Positions 34,408-41,540 of a stretch of 64,000 bases of DNA are shown here, piece after piece. Both the position numbers and the translations under genes were made by a program. The first letter of the stretch is position 1; each line of letters opens with the position of its first letter. The stretch is from SPDF01 sp963812085 (GTDB lineage: Bacteria > Gemmatimonadota > Gemmatimonadetes > Gemmatimonadales > GWC2-71-9): positions 62,001 through 126,000 of the forward strand of contig CAWETL010000003.1 in the NCBI GenBank assembly GCA_963812085.1. Direction: 5' to 3'. Below the pieces are notes generated by a model, which was not told where the DNA came from, ran no database searches, and saw only the letters and a list, made by a program, of their open reading frames with translations.

Positions 34408-36833
34408 TGCAGATCCACCGCCTGCGGCTCGTGAATTTCCGCCAGCACGAGGACACGGAACTGGTCCTCGGCGCGGGGCTGACGGGGATCGTCGGACCCA
34501 ACGGCTCGGGCAAGTCCACGCTGCTCGAGGCGATCGCCTTCGCGATGTACGGGACGCCGGCGGCCCGGGGCACGCGGGAGTCGATTCGCCGGCGGGGCGC
34601 GCCGCCGCGCTCGCCGGTCCGGGTGGAACTCGACTTCGCGCTCGGCGCCCACGAGTTCCGCGTGGTGCGCGGCCTCAGCCAGGCGGAGCTCTTCCAGGAC
34701 GGCGACCCGGCCCCGATCGCGAACAGCCTCGGCGCGGTGACCGAGAAGCTGTCCCGGCTGCTCGGGATGACCCGCGACGAGTTCTTCAACACCTACTTCA
34801 CGGGCCAGAAGGAAATCCTCGTCATGGCGCGCATGAGCGCGCCGGAGCGGGCGCAGTTCCTCTCGCGCGTGCTGGGGTACGAGCGGCTCCGCGTGGCGCA
34901 GGACCGCCTCAAGGAGCGGCGCAGCGAACTCCGCGTGCGGCTCCAGACCCTGCAGGCCGGGCTCCCCGACGCGGCGCAACTCGCCGAAGAGGAGCAGCGG
35001 GCCCTGGCGCAGGTCGAGGCGGCGGGCGCACGCGCGAGCGTCGAGCTCTCGGCGCTGCAGGCCGCCGAGGCGCGCCTCGCCGAAGTCACGCCGCGCTGGA
35101 CCGCGCTCCAGGCGCTCAGGACCACGGTCCAGTCGCTCGAGGCGGACATCCGTCTCGCGGAGCACCAGGTCACCAACGCCCAGGAGCGCAACAAGGTCCT
35201 CGACCGGGAGATCACCGAGGCGCTGCAGGCACAGGCGCACGTGGTCGCGCTTGCCGCCGAGCTCGCGCCCCTCGCGTCCCTCAGGGCCGAGCGCGAGGCG
35301 CTCGAGCGGCTGTTCGCGGCGTCCACCCACCGTGCCACGCTCCACGCGCAGGTATCCGAAGTTCGCGCCAGCCTGGCCGAGCTCGACCAGCGCCTGGCGG
35401 CGCTCCCCACTGTCGCGCAGGTCGGATCGGCCCGGGCCCAGGCGGAGGCCCTCCGGGCGGCGGCGGCGGCGCTCGCCACGCAGGCCGAGGAGCGCCGGAT
35501 CGTCTGGGTGCGCGACCTGCAGGACGCGGAGACGAAGCGGCAGGCGCTCCGGGACCAGTACCGCGACCTCCACGAGCAACTCGAGCGGATCACCGCCGCC
35601 GGGCAGGACGGGGCCTGTCCCACCTGCTCGCGCCCGCTGGGAAAGGACTTCGAGGCGGTGGTCGGCGTGCTGAACCGGCAGGTGGAGGAAGTGCGCTTCA
35701 ACGGCAACTTCTACCGTCAGCGGATCGAGCAGCTCGAGAAGGAGCCGGCGGACCTGCAGGACCTCGATCGCCAGCTGGCCGCGTCGGAAGCAACTGCGAC
35801 CGCCGCGGCCGCGGAGGTGAGCCGCCTCGAGGCCCCGCTTCGCGACGCAGGAAAGCTCGCCGATCGCCGGGCGTCGCTCACCAGGCGCATCGCCGAACTG
35901 GAGGCGGCGCTCGCCGGCGCGGAGGGCACCTACGACCCGGACCGTCACGAGGAGGTCAAGCGGCTGCTGAGCGTGCTGGAGCCGAAGGCGCTCGAGGCCG
36001 AGCGGTACCGTGCGCAGGCGGAGCGCGCGGCGCGGCTCGCGCCGGAGCTGGTGGCGGCGGAACGCGCGGTGAGCGAACGGGAGGACGCGCTGACCGCGCT
36101 CCGCCGCAGGCGGGAAGCGCTCGAATTCTCCGAGGAGGACGTCGAGACGGTGCGCGCCGCGATGGAGGCCGGCGAAACGGCGCGGCGGGGCGCCGAGATC
36201 CGGGTGGTCGAGGCGCGTGGCGAGCGGGCGGCGGCCGAGGAGGCCGGGCGGTCCGTGGCCCGCCGGCGCGCGGAACGTGACGCGCGCGCGGAGGAGGTGC
36301 GGGTGGCCGAGCGCAGCCTCCTGCTGGCCCAGGAACTCGACCGCGCGCTCACCGACCTCCGGACCGACCTCAACGCCGCGCTCCGTCCCGACCTCTCGGA
36401 GCTGGCCTCCGGTTTCCTCCGCGAACTCACCAAGGGCCGGTACACCGACCTGGAGTTGGACGAGAGCTACACCCCGACGCTCCTGGAGGACGGGGAGGTC
36501 AAGCCGGTCATCTCCGGCGGCGAGGAGGACGTGGCCAACCTCGCGCTTCGGCTGGCGATCAGCCAGATGATCGCGGAGCGGGCCGGGCAGCCGCTGTCGC
36601 TGCTGGTCCTCGACGAAGTGTTCGGGTCGCTGGACGAGGAGCGCCGCGGCGCGGTGATGGACCTGCTCCGCGGCCTGGCCGACCGGTTCCCGCAGGTCAT
36701 CCTGATCACCCACATCGAGGCGGTGCGCGAGGGATTCGACCGGCTCATCCGCATCGAGCGGGACCCCGCCCGGCGCGTCTCGGTGCTGCACGAGGAGCCG
36801 ATCGGCGCCGGGGGGCACGATGTGGCGGCGTGA
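34407..36833 (+). CDS. sbcC: Rad50/SbcC family SMC-like ATPase
   Basis: An 808-residue ATPase that tethers DNA ends and controls the Mre11 nuclease. Walker A is GPNGSGKST (30-38). Two long coiled-coil arms meet at a zinc hook CPTC (Cys404, Cys407). The signature is ISGGEEDVANLALRLA and Walker B is LLVLDEVFGSLDEE (about 732-745). At 808 residues it is closer to archaeal Rad50 (about 880) than to E. coli SbcC (1048). GGAG lies 7 bases before the start, which overlaps the sbcD stop. The end overlaps the GNAT gene by 14 bases. Confidence 0.96.
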   Translation: MQIHRLRLVNFRQHEDTELVLGAGLTGIVGPNGSGKSTLLEAIAFAMYGTPAARGTRESIRRRGAPPRSPVRVELDFALGAHEFRVVRGLSQAELFQDGDPAPIANSLGAVTEKLSRLLGMTRDEFFNTYFTGQKEILVMARMSAPERAQFLSRVLGYERLRVAQDRLKERRSELRVRLQTLQAGLPDAAQLAEEEQRALAQVEAAGARASVELSALQAAEARLAEVTPRWTALQALRTTVQSLEADIRLAEHQVTNAQERNKVLDREITEALQAQAHVVALAAELAPLASLRAEREALERLFAASTHRATLHAQVSEVRASLAELDQRLAALPTVAQVGSARAQAEALRAAAAALATQAEERRIVWVRDLQDAETKRQALRDQYRDLHEQLERITAAGQDGACPTCSRPLGKDFEAVVGVLNRQVEEVRFNGNFYRQRIEQLEKEPADLQDLDRQLAASEATATAAAAEVSRLEAPLRDAGKLADRRASLTRRIAELEAALAGAEGTYDPDRHEEVKRLLSVLEPKALEAERYRAQAERAARLAPELVAAERAVSEREDALTALRRRREALEFSEEDVETVRAAMEAGETARRGAEIRVVEARGERAAAEEAGRSVARRRAERDARAEEVRVAERSLLLAQELDRALTDLRTDLNAALRPDLSELASGFLRELTKGRYTDLELDESYTPTLLEDGEVKPVISGGEEDVANLALRLAISQMIAERAGQPLSLLVLDEVFGSLDEERRGAVMDLLRGLADRFPQVILITHIEAVREGFDRLIRIERDPARRVSVLHEEPIGAGGHDVAA

Positions 36834-37761
36834 GCGAAAGCTCGTCGGGCCGCAGCGCCCCACGCTGCGGGACATCGAGCCGCTCAACCGGATCTTCGCC
36901 GAGTCGTTCACCGACCGGTACCGGCGCGACGGCATGCCCGGGGTCCGGGTGCCGCACCTGAATCCGAACGTCTGGCGCTTCGCGCTGGAAGGGGCGGGGC
37001 AGGGCGCGATGGTCTGGCGCGAAGGCGGCGAGATCGTCGCCTTCAACATCGTGCACTGCTCCGGCACCGAGGGGTGGATGGGGCCGCTGGCGGTGCGGCC
37101 GGACTGCCAGGGGGAGGGGCTCGGCAAGCAGGTGGTGACCGCCGGCGTCGAGTGGCTCAAGGCGCGCTCGGCGCGGACCATCGGGCTCGAGACGATGCCG
37201 CGGACCGTCGAAAATGTCGGATTCTACAGCCGGCTCGGTTTTCGGCCGGGACACCTGACCGTCACCCTCTCGCACCTGCCGCCGGCCGGCGCCGCGCCCG
37301 GCTGCAGCAGCCTGGCGGCGGCCGGCGGGGCGATGGCGGAGTGCACGGCGCTCACCGCGCGGCTCGCCCCGGGGCGGTCGTTCGAGCAGGAAATGAGGCT
37401 CACGGCGGCGCTCGAGCTCGGCGACACGACGCTCTACCGGCGCGGCCGCGAACTCGCCGCGTTCGCCGTCTGGCACATCGCGCCCCTCGCCGACGGGAGG
37501 CCGAAGGAGGACGTGCGCGTACTCAAGCTGGTGGCGGAGGACGCGGAGGCGATGGAGGCGGTGCTGCTCGGGGTCGACGAGGCGGCGATCGCCGGGGGAG
37601 TGGACCGCGTGGCCGTCCGGTTCCAGACCGCGTACGCGGAGGAGTACGGCCGGCTCGTGCACGCGGGGTGGCAGGCTCACTGGACCGATCTGAGGATGAC
37701 GCTCGCCGGCTATCCCGAACAGCCCGCCAGCGGCGTCGTCCTCTCGAACTGGGAGATCTGA
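36820..37761 (+). CDS. GNAT family N-acetyltransferase (two GNAT-like halves)
   Basis: A 313-residue protein. The first half is a complete GNAT fold with the acetyl-CoA loop VRPDCQGEGLGKQVV and NVGFYSRLGFRPGH. The second half (about 185-313) looks like a second, degenerate GNAT module, for example AFAVWHIAPLADGRPKEDVRVLKLV, so this is a double-domain acetyltransferase. The acceptor is unknown. It overlaps the Rad50 gene by 14 bases, so it is translated from the same mRNA, which may be only a packing effect. Confidence 0.85.
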   Translation: MWRRERKLVGPQRPTLRDIEPLNRIFAESFTDRYRRDGMPGVRVPHLNPNVWRFALEGAGQGAMVWREGGEIVAFNIVHCSGTEGWMGPLAVRPDCQGEGLGKQVVTAGVEWLKARSARTIGLETMPRTVENVGFYSRLGFRPGHLTVTLSHLPPAGAAPGCSSLAAAGGAMAECTALTARLAPGRSFEQEMRLTAALELGDTTLYRRGRELAAFAVWHIAPLADGRPKEDVRVLKLVAEDAEAMEAVLLGVDEAAIAGGVDRVAVRFQTAYAEEYGRLVHAGWQAHWTDLRMTLAGYPEQPASGVVLSNWEI

Positions 37762-37780
37762 GGACGCGACTCCCCGTCGA

Positions 37781-37942
37781 TCAGTCCTGCTCCGGCGCGA
37801 GGGCCCACCAGCGCACGGCGAAGATCATCCCGGCGGCCAGCAGGAGGTGCACCGCGCCCGCCTGGATCCGGACGACGAAGGCCAGGACGAACCAGAGCGC
37901 GAGCGCCACGAGCGCGAGCACCAGCGACAGTCGAGACGACAT
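37781..37942 (-). CDS. Small two-helix membrane protein (DUF5670/Lmo0937-like)
   Basis: A 53-residue protein with two hydrophobic helices, MSSRLSLVLALVALALWFVL and AGAVHLLLAAGMIFAVRWWAL. The spacing and the H-LLxxA pattern of the second helix fit the DUF5670 (Lmo0937) family, which is stress-related in some bacteria but has no defined function. GGAG lies 7 bases before the ATG at 37942; longer versions of the frame have no such site. Its promoter would share the AT-rich block 37986-37992 with the divergent 6S RNA promoter (TAAGAT on this strand). Confidence 0.72.
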   Translation of the reverse strand: MSSRLSLVLALVALALWFVLAFVVRIQAGAVHLLLAAGMIFAVRWWALAPEQD

Positions 37943-37962
37943 CGGCAGACTCCACCTGAGCG

Positions 37963-37991
37963 TTGACGGACCCGGGACCGCTCCGTATCTT
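37963..37991 (+). promoter_or_regulatory. Strong promoter TTGACG-17-TATCTT of the 6S RNA gene
   Basis: TTGACG (37963-37968) and TATCTT (37986-37991) have ideal 17-base spacing. The predicted start, 7 bases on, is G37998, the exact first base of the terminal RNA stem. It is the best-matching promoter in the window. Confidence 0.75.
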
Positions 37992-37997
37992 AGCATC

Positions 37998-38160
37998 GTG
38001 TGGCGGTGGCGGGAAACTCCGTGCTTGAGCCAACAGGTCCGGTGAAGGGTCCACATACCGTGGTCGATGTCATGCCCCCCGGGGGAAGACAGACGCCAGG
38101 GCGAGGATTCCGCGCTTTCTCTTCGGGCTTCAAAACACCCTTCCCGCTGCCGTCCACACA
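37998..38160 (+). ncRNA. ssrS: 6S RNA candidate
   Basis: A regulatory RNA that would bind sigma-70-type RNA polymerase by imitating an open promoter. A terminal stem pairs 37998-38015 with 38141-38159 (17-18 pairs, one bulged T, two G-U). After an internal loop come GTG/CAC (38021-38023 with 38136-38138) and TTGAGCC/GGCTTCAA (38025-38031 with 38126-38133). These match the conserved TGAGCC and GGTTCAA blocks that close the central bubble in E. coli 6S RNA. Large unpaired segments follow on both sides (the bubble), and an apical hairpin lies around 38061-38098 with CCCC/GGGG at its tip. Length about 162 nt, flanked by a promoter and an intrinsic terminator. No ORF fits. Confidence 0.78.
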
Positions 38161-38163
38161 CCC

Positions 38164-38196
38164 GGCGCCGACCCCCACCGTCGGCGCCTTGCCTTT
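38164..38196 (+). terminator. Intrinsic terminator of the 6S RNA gene
   Basis: GGCGCCGA (38164-38171) and TCGGCGCC (38181-38188) form a perfect 8-bp stem with a 9-base loop, followed by TTGCCTTT. It begins 4 bases after the end of the RNA terminal stem. Confidence 0.75.
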
Positions 38197-38212
38197 CCGG
38201 ACCCCCCTGCGC

Positions 38213-38240
38213 TTGACCCCGACCGGAAACCCTCCAACTT
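38213..38240 (+). promoter_or_regulatory. Promoter candidate for the pterin operon
   Basis: TTGACC (38213-38218) and CAACTT (38235-38240) are 16 bases apart, just after the 6S terminator and 25 bases before the first pterin gene. The -10 is weak. Confidence 0.35.
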
Positions 38241-38265
38241 CCGTCATCCGCTACCGGGAATTCCG

Positions 38266-38679
38266 ATGCCGTCCTGCGCCGTCACCCGGCGGGTCCACTT
38301 CAACGCGGCCCACCGGCTCCACAACCCGGGTCAGTCCGACGCCTGGAACCGGGAGACCTTCGGGCCCTGCAACAACCCGAACTATCACGGGCACAACTAC
38401 GAGCTCGACGTCACGGTCGAGGGCCCCATCGCCCCCGAGACCGGGTACGTGCTCGACATCGCGATCCTGAAACGACTGGTGGACGAACACGTGACCCGGC
38501 ATCTCGACCATCGCAACCTGAACCTCGATGTGCCCTGGTTCGCCGCGCGGGTGCCGTCGGCGGAGAACATCGCGGTCTTCTGCTGGGAAGCGCTGGCGCC
38601 GGTCATTCCCGCCGGCCGGCTGCTGCGCGTCCGACTCTGGGAAACGCCGAGGAATTATGTCGAATACGAAGGACGCTGA
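38266..38679 (+). CDS. 6-pyruvoyl-tetrahydropterin synthase-type enzyme (PTPS/QueD family)
   Basis: A 137-residue enzyme acting on 7,8-dihydroneopterin triphosphate. Zinc histidines are His16 and the HGH pair (His41, His43); the catalytic cysteine is Cys35 in FGPCNNPNYHGHNY, with Asp81-His82 in LDHRNLNLDVPWF and the pterin-anchoring Glu in LWETP. The CNNPN-x-HGHNY and LDHRNL-x-LDVP strings are those of animal PTPS rather than E. coli QueD, so the tetrahydrobiopterin-type reaction is favoured over 6-carboxytetrahydropterin for queuosine. It overlaps folE by 23 bases. No queC, queE or queF is near. Confidence 0.9.
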   Translation: MPSCAVTRRVHFNAAHRLHNPGQSDAWNRETFGPCNNPNYHGHNYELDVTVEGPIAPETGYVLDIAILKRLVDEHVTRHLDHRNLNLDVPWFAARVPSAENIAVFCWEALAPVIPAGRLLRVRLWETPRNYVEYEGR

Positions 38680-39247
38680 CGCCGCGCTGGCCCCGCAGGT
38701 GCGCGCGATCCTGCGCGGGCTGGGAGAGGATCCGGAGCGCCCTGGGCTCGCCAAGACGCCCGAGCGGGTCGCGACCTCGCTCCGCTGGCTCACCCGCGGG
38801 TACGGGATGACCGTGAAGGACGCGGTCGGTGACGCCATCTTCGAGGAACCGCACGAGAGCATGATCCTCGTCCGGGACATCGAGTTCTACTCGATGTGCG
38901 AGCATCACCTCCTCCCCTTCTTCGGGGTGGCGCACGTGGCCTACGTCCCCGACCGGCGCATCCTCGGGCTGTCCAAGCTCCCCCGCATCGTGGACGTCTT
39001 CGCCCGCCGGCTCCAGGTGCAGGAGCGGCTGACCGACCAGGTCGCGAACGCGGTCATGGACGTCGTCGCTCCCCGCGGAGCGGGCGTGGTCCTCGAGGCC
39101 TCGCATCTCTGCATGATGATGCGCGGCGTCGAGAAGCAGCGTTCGCGGACCGTGACCAGCGCGCTCCGGGGCATCTTCCGGGACGACCCGAAGACCCGCG
39201 CCGAGTTCCTCCGCCTGGCGCACGGAACGTCGAGCGAGTCCGAATGA
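38657..39247 (+). CDS. folE: GTP cyclohydrolase I
   Basis: A 196-residue enzyme that turns GTP into 7,8-dihydroneopterin triphosphate, the substrate of the preceding gene product. The zinc site is formed by SMCEHHLLPFFG and the later CMMMRGVEKQ; PDRRILGLSKLPRIVD and TSALRGIFRDDPKTRAEFL are typical. ATG 38657 lies inside the end of the PTPS gene after an AGGA. ATGA overlap with the SDR gene. The three genes form a compact pterin operon. Confidence 0.97.
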   Translation: MSNTKDADAALAPQVRAILRGLGEDPERPGLAKTPERVATSLRWLTRGYGMTVKDAVGDAIFEEPHESMILVRDIEFYSMCEHHLLPFFGVAHVAYVPDRRILGLSKLPRIVDVFARRLQVQERLTDQVANAVMDVVAPRGAGVVLEASHLCMMMRGVEKQRSRTVTSALRGIFRDDPKTRAEFLRLAHGTSSESE

Positions 39248-39939
39248 GCGTGTTCGACGGCCGGATCGCCGTCGTCACCGGCGCGTCGCGCGGCATCGGC
39301 GCCGCCGTCGCCGCGCGGCTCCTCGACGAGGGGGCGACCGTCATCCGCCTGTCGCGGACGCTCACCGAACGGCGGGCCGCCCGCGAGCTGGACCTCCCCT
39401 GCGACGTCGGCGACGCCGCGCGCGTGGACGTCGTGGCCGGCGCGATCCGGACGGAAGTGGGCGTGCCCGACCTCGTCGTCAACAACGCCGGCGCCTTCCA
39501 CCTGGCGCCGTTCGAGGAAACCAGCACCCTCGACTTCGACGCCCAGGTGGCCGCCAACCTTCGGGGGCCGTGGCTGGTCGCGCGCGCGTTCGTTCCCATG
39601 ATGCGCGCCGCCGGGCGCGGGCTCATGGTCACCGTCGGGTCGGTGGCCGACCACGCGGCGTTTTCCGGGAACACGGCATATGCGGCTTCCAAGTTCGGCC
39701 TGCGAGGCCTGCACGAAACGCTGCTCGCCGAATACCGCGGGAGCGGAATGCGCTTCACCCTGGTCTCTCCCGGCCCGACCGACACCGCCGCCTGGGACGC
39801 CGTCGACCCGGATTCCCGACCGGGGTTCACCCCGCGCGCGCGGATGCTCCGCCCTGGCGACGTGGCCGAGGCGGTGCTCTTTGCCGCCACGCGGCCTTCC
39901 CACGTCCAGGTGGACTGGCTCCGGCTCGGCCCGGCATGA
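39244..39939 (+). CDS. Short-chain dehydrogenase/reductase, possible sepiapterin-reductase-like
   Basis: A 231-residue NAD(P)-dependent oxidoreductase. The cofactor loop TGASRGIG (12-19), NNAG, and the catalytic Tyr146-x3-Lys150 (YAASK) are intact. SDR sequence alone does not give the substrate. Placed directly after PTPS-type and GTP cyclohydrolase I genes with ATGA coupling, it could perform the final ketone reductions to a tetrahydrobiopterin-like cofactor, as sepiapterin reductase does; this is inference. It overlaps the M23 peptidase gene by ATGA. Confidence 0.88.
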   Translation: MSVFDGRIAVVTGASRGIGAAVAARLLDEGATVIRLSRTLTERRAARELDLPCDVGDAARVDVVAGAIRTEVGVPDLVVNNAGAFHLAPFEETSTLDFDAQVAANLRGPWLVARAFVPMMRAAGRGLMVTVGSVADHAAFSGNTAYAASKFGLRGLHETLLAEYRGSGMRFTLVSPGPTDTAAWDAVDPDSRPGFTPRARMLRPGDVAEAVLFAATRPSHVQVDWLRLGPA

Positions 39940-41537
39940 GCATCCGTTCCTTCACGCCTCGCCTGGTGCGCACCATGACGCTCGCCCGTTCCCTGGTCCT
40001 GGCGGCGCTCGTGCTGCCGGCGCCGCTCGCCGCGCAGGGCGCCCTGCCGCCCCTCCCCGACTCCACCGGTTTCGGGGTGCACGTCCTCACGCTCGCCCGC
40101 GACCCGTCCGGCGGGATCTGGGCCGGCACCTACGGGCAGGGGATCTTTGTGCTCCCCGCCGGGGCCGCGGCGTGGCAGCAGATCCGGAGTGACACCGGCA
40201 CGACGTCGCTCTCGTGGGATTTCGTGCACTCGGTGGCCTTCGGGCCGGCTGGGGAGGTCTGGTACGGCACGGTCGGGAACGGCTGGGGGCTCTCGCTCGA
40301 CGGCGGACGCACCTGGCACAACTGGACCTTGCGGGAGCTGGGCCCGGAGTGGCAATACGTGGCGCCGGCGGGCATCGTCTTGCGGGGGGACACGGTGTGG
40401 ATCGGGACCGCCGACGGCGTGCAAATGACGAGCGACGATGGCGCCCACTGGACGGCGCTGGTGGACACCGTGGGCCCCCTGGCCCGCGGCCCCGCGGACA
40501 CGGCGCTGCCCCTCCTGCCGAGCGAATACGTGCGGCGGATCGCGCGGGCCCGCACCGGGATCCTGATCTCCACGCTCCGCGGTGTGCTGTCGCTCTCCTT
40601 CAGTCCCGACGGCAGCATCGGGTCGAACCAGCGCGCCTACGCGGGGTTCCCCCCGTTGAGCCGGCTCGGCAACTGGCGGGGCACGCTCTGTGGCATCCGG
40701 GAGGTGAGCGACACCACGCCGTGCTACGATCGTGCCGGCCGCCTCGCCCGCGCCGCCGACCCTCCGATGCCGCCCAGGACCACCTGGTTCCAGCGGCCCA
40801 TCAGCACGGCCGACAACAGCTACATCGACCAGACCTACCGCTACGGCTCCACCATGGGCGGCAACTTCCAGCCCCACCAGGGTGTGGAGTTCAACAACCC
40901 CGACGGCACGCCGGTCCACGCCATCGGCGACGGCCTCGTGGTGTACGCCGGCCCCGCCGAAGCCGGCGCGCTGACCGTCGCCATCCGGCACGACGTGACG
41001 CTCGACGCGGACGGCGCCCGGTACATCTTCTCGGTGTACTACCACAACTCCTCGCTGGCCGTCACCGTGGGGCAGCGCGTCAAGGCCGGCGACGTCATCA
41101 GCCGCGTCGGCAACACCGGCCGCGCCACCAACGACCACCTCCATCTCGAGGTGCATGCCGCCCCGACCGACGACGTGCATTTCATCGTCGATTCGCTGGA
41201 GCGGTACCCGCACTACACCACCAACCCGGAGCTCTGGATCGCCCCGCTCCCGGGCACCGGCATCGTGGCCGGCCAGGTGTTCGACGCGCAGGGGAAGCCG
41301 GTGGAACAGGCCCGCGTGTTCGGCATCGTCAAGCCGGAGCCGGCCGAGACGCCGTACTCCTACGCCGAGACCTACGGGCCGAAGAACCACCCGCATCCCT
41401 CGTACGGCGAGCACTTCGCCGTGGGCGACGTTCCGCCGGGCACGTACGTGATGGGGGTCGAGATCGACGGGCAGAAGGTCTGGCGCAAGGTGACGGTGGA
41501 GGACGGCAAGCTGACCTGGGTCGTCTTCCGGCCGTAG
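39936..41537 (+). CDS. Secreted M23 (LytM-like) metallopeptidase with propeller-like amino half
   Basis: A 533-residue exported protein with a signal peptide (cut after PAPLAAQ, about residue 34). The first half has two-component-regulator-propeller-like repeats: LARDPSGGIWAGTYGQGIF, VAFGPAGEVWYGTV, DTVWIGTADGV. The second half is an M23 domain: PHQGVEFNNPDGTPV (His314, Glu318), VYYHNSSL, GQRVKAGDVISRVGNTG, and HLHLEVH (His401, His403). The usual first metal pair is HxxxD; here it is HxxxE, so activity may be altered or absent. A carboxypeptidase-regulatory-like strand domain (VAGQVFDAQGKPVEQARVF) ends the protein. Likely a cell-wall or peptide hydrolase in the periplasm. Confidence 0.85.
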   Translation: MSIRSFTPRLVRTMTLARSLVLAALVLPAPLAAQGALPPLPDSTGFGVHVLTLARDPSGGIWAGTYGQGIFVLPAGAAAWQQIRSDTGTTSLSWDFVHSVAFGPAGEVWYGTVGNGWGLSLDGGRTWHNWTLRELGPEWQYVAPAGIVLRGDTVWIGTADGVQMTSDDGAHWTALVDTVGPLARGPADTALPLLPSEYVRRIARARTGILISTLRGVLSLSFSPDGSIGSNQRAYAGFPPLSRLGNWRGTLCGIREVSDTTPCYDRAGRLARAADPPMPPRTTWFQRPISTADNSYIDQTYRYGSTMGGNFQPHQGVEFNNPDGTPVHAIGDGLVVYAGPAEAGALTVAIRHDVTLDADGARYIFSVYYHNSSLAVTVGQRVKAGDVISRVGNTGRATNDHLHLEVHAAPTDDVHFIVDSLERYPHYTTNPELWIAPLPGTGIVAGQVFDAQGKPVEQARVFGIVKPEPAETPYSYAETYGPKNHPHPSYGEHFAVGDVPPGTYVMGVEIDGQKVWRKVTVEDGKLTWVVFRP

Positions 41538-41540
41538 CCG

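Noticed and set aside
33882..37181. Minus-strand open frame of 1099 codons opposite sbcD/sbcC
   Set aside because: Antisense of the Rad50 coiled coil; low-complexity Leu/Arg/Glu composition and no domain. Rad50 on the plus strand has every expected motif.
38031..38060. Signal recognition particle RNA, because of a CAGGTCCGG string
   Set aside because: The second half of the SRP domain IV motif (GGAAGG followed by AGCAG) is absent and the overall fold fits 6S RNA much better.
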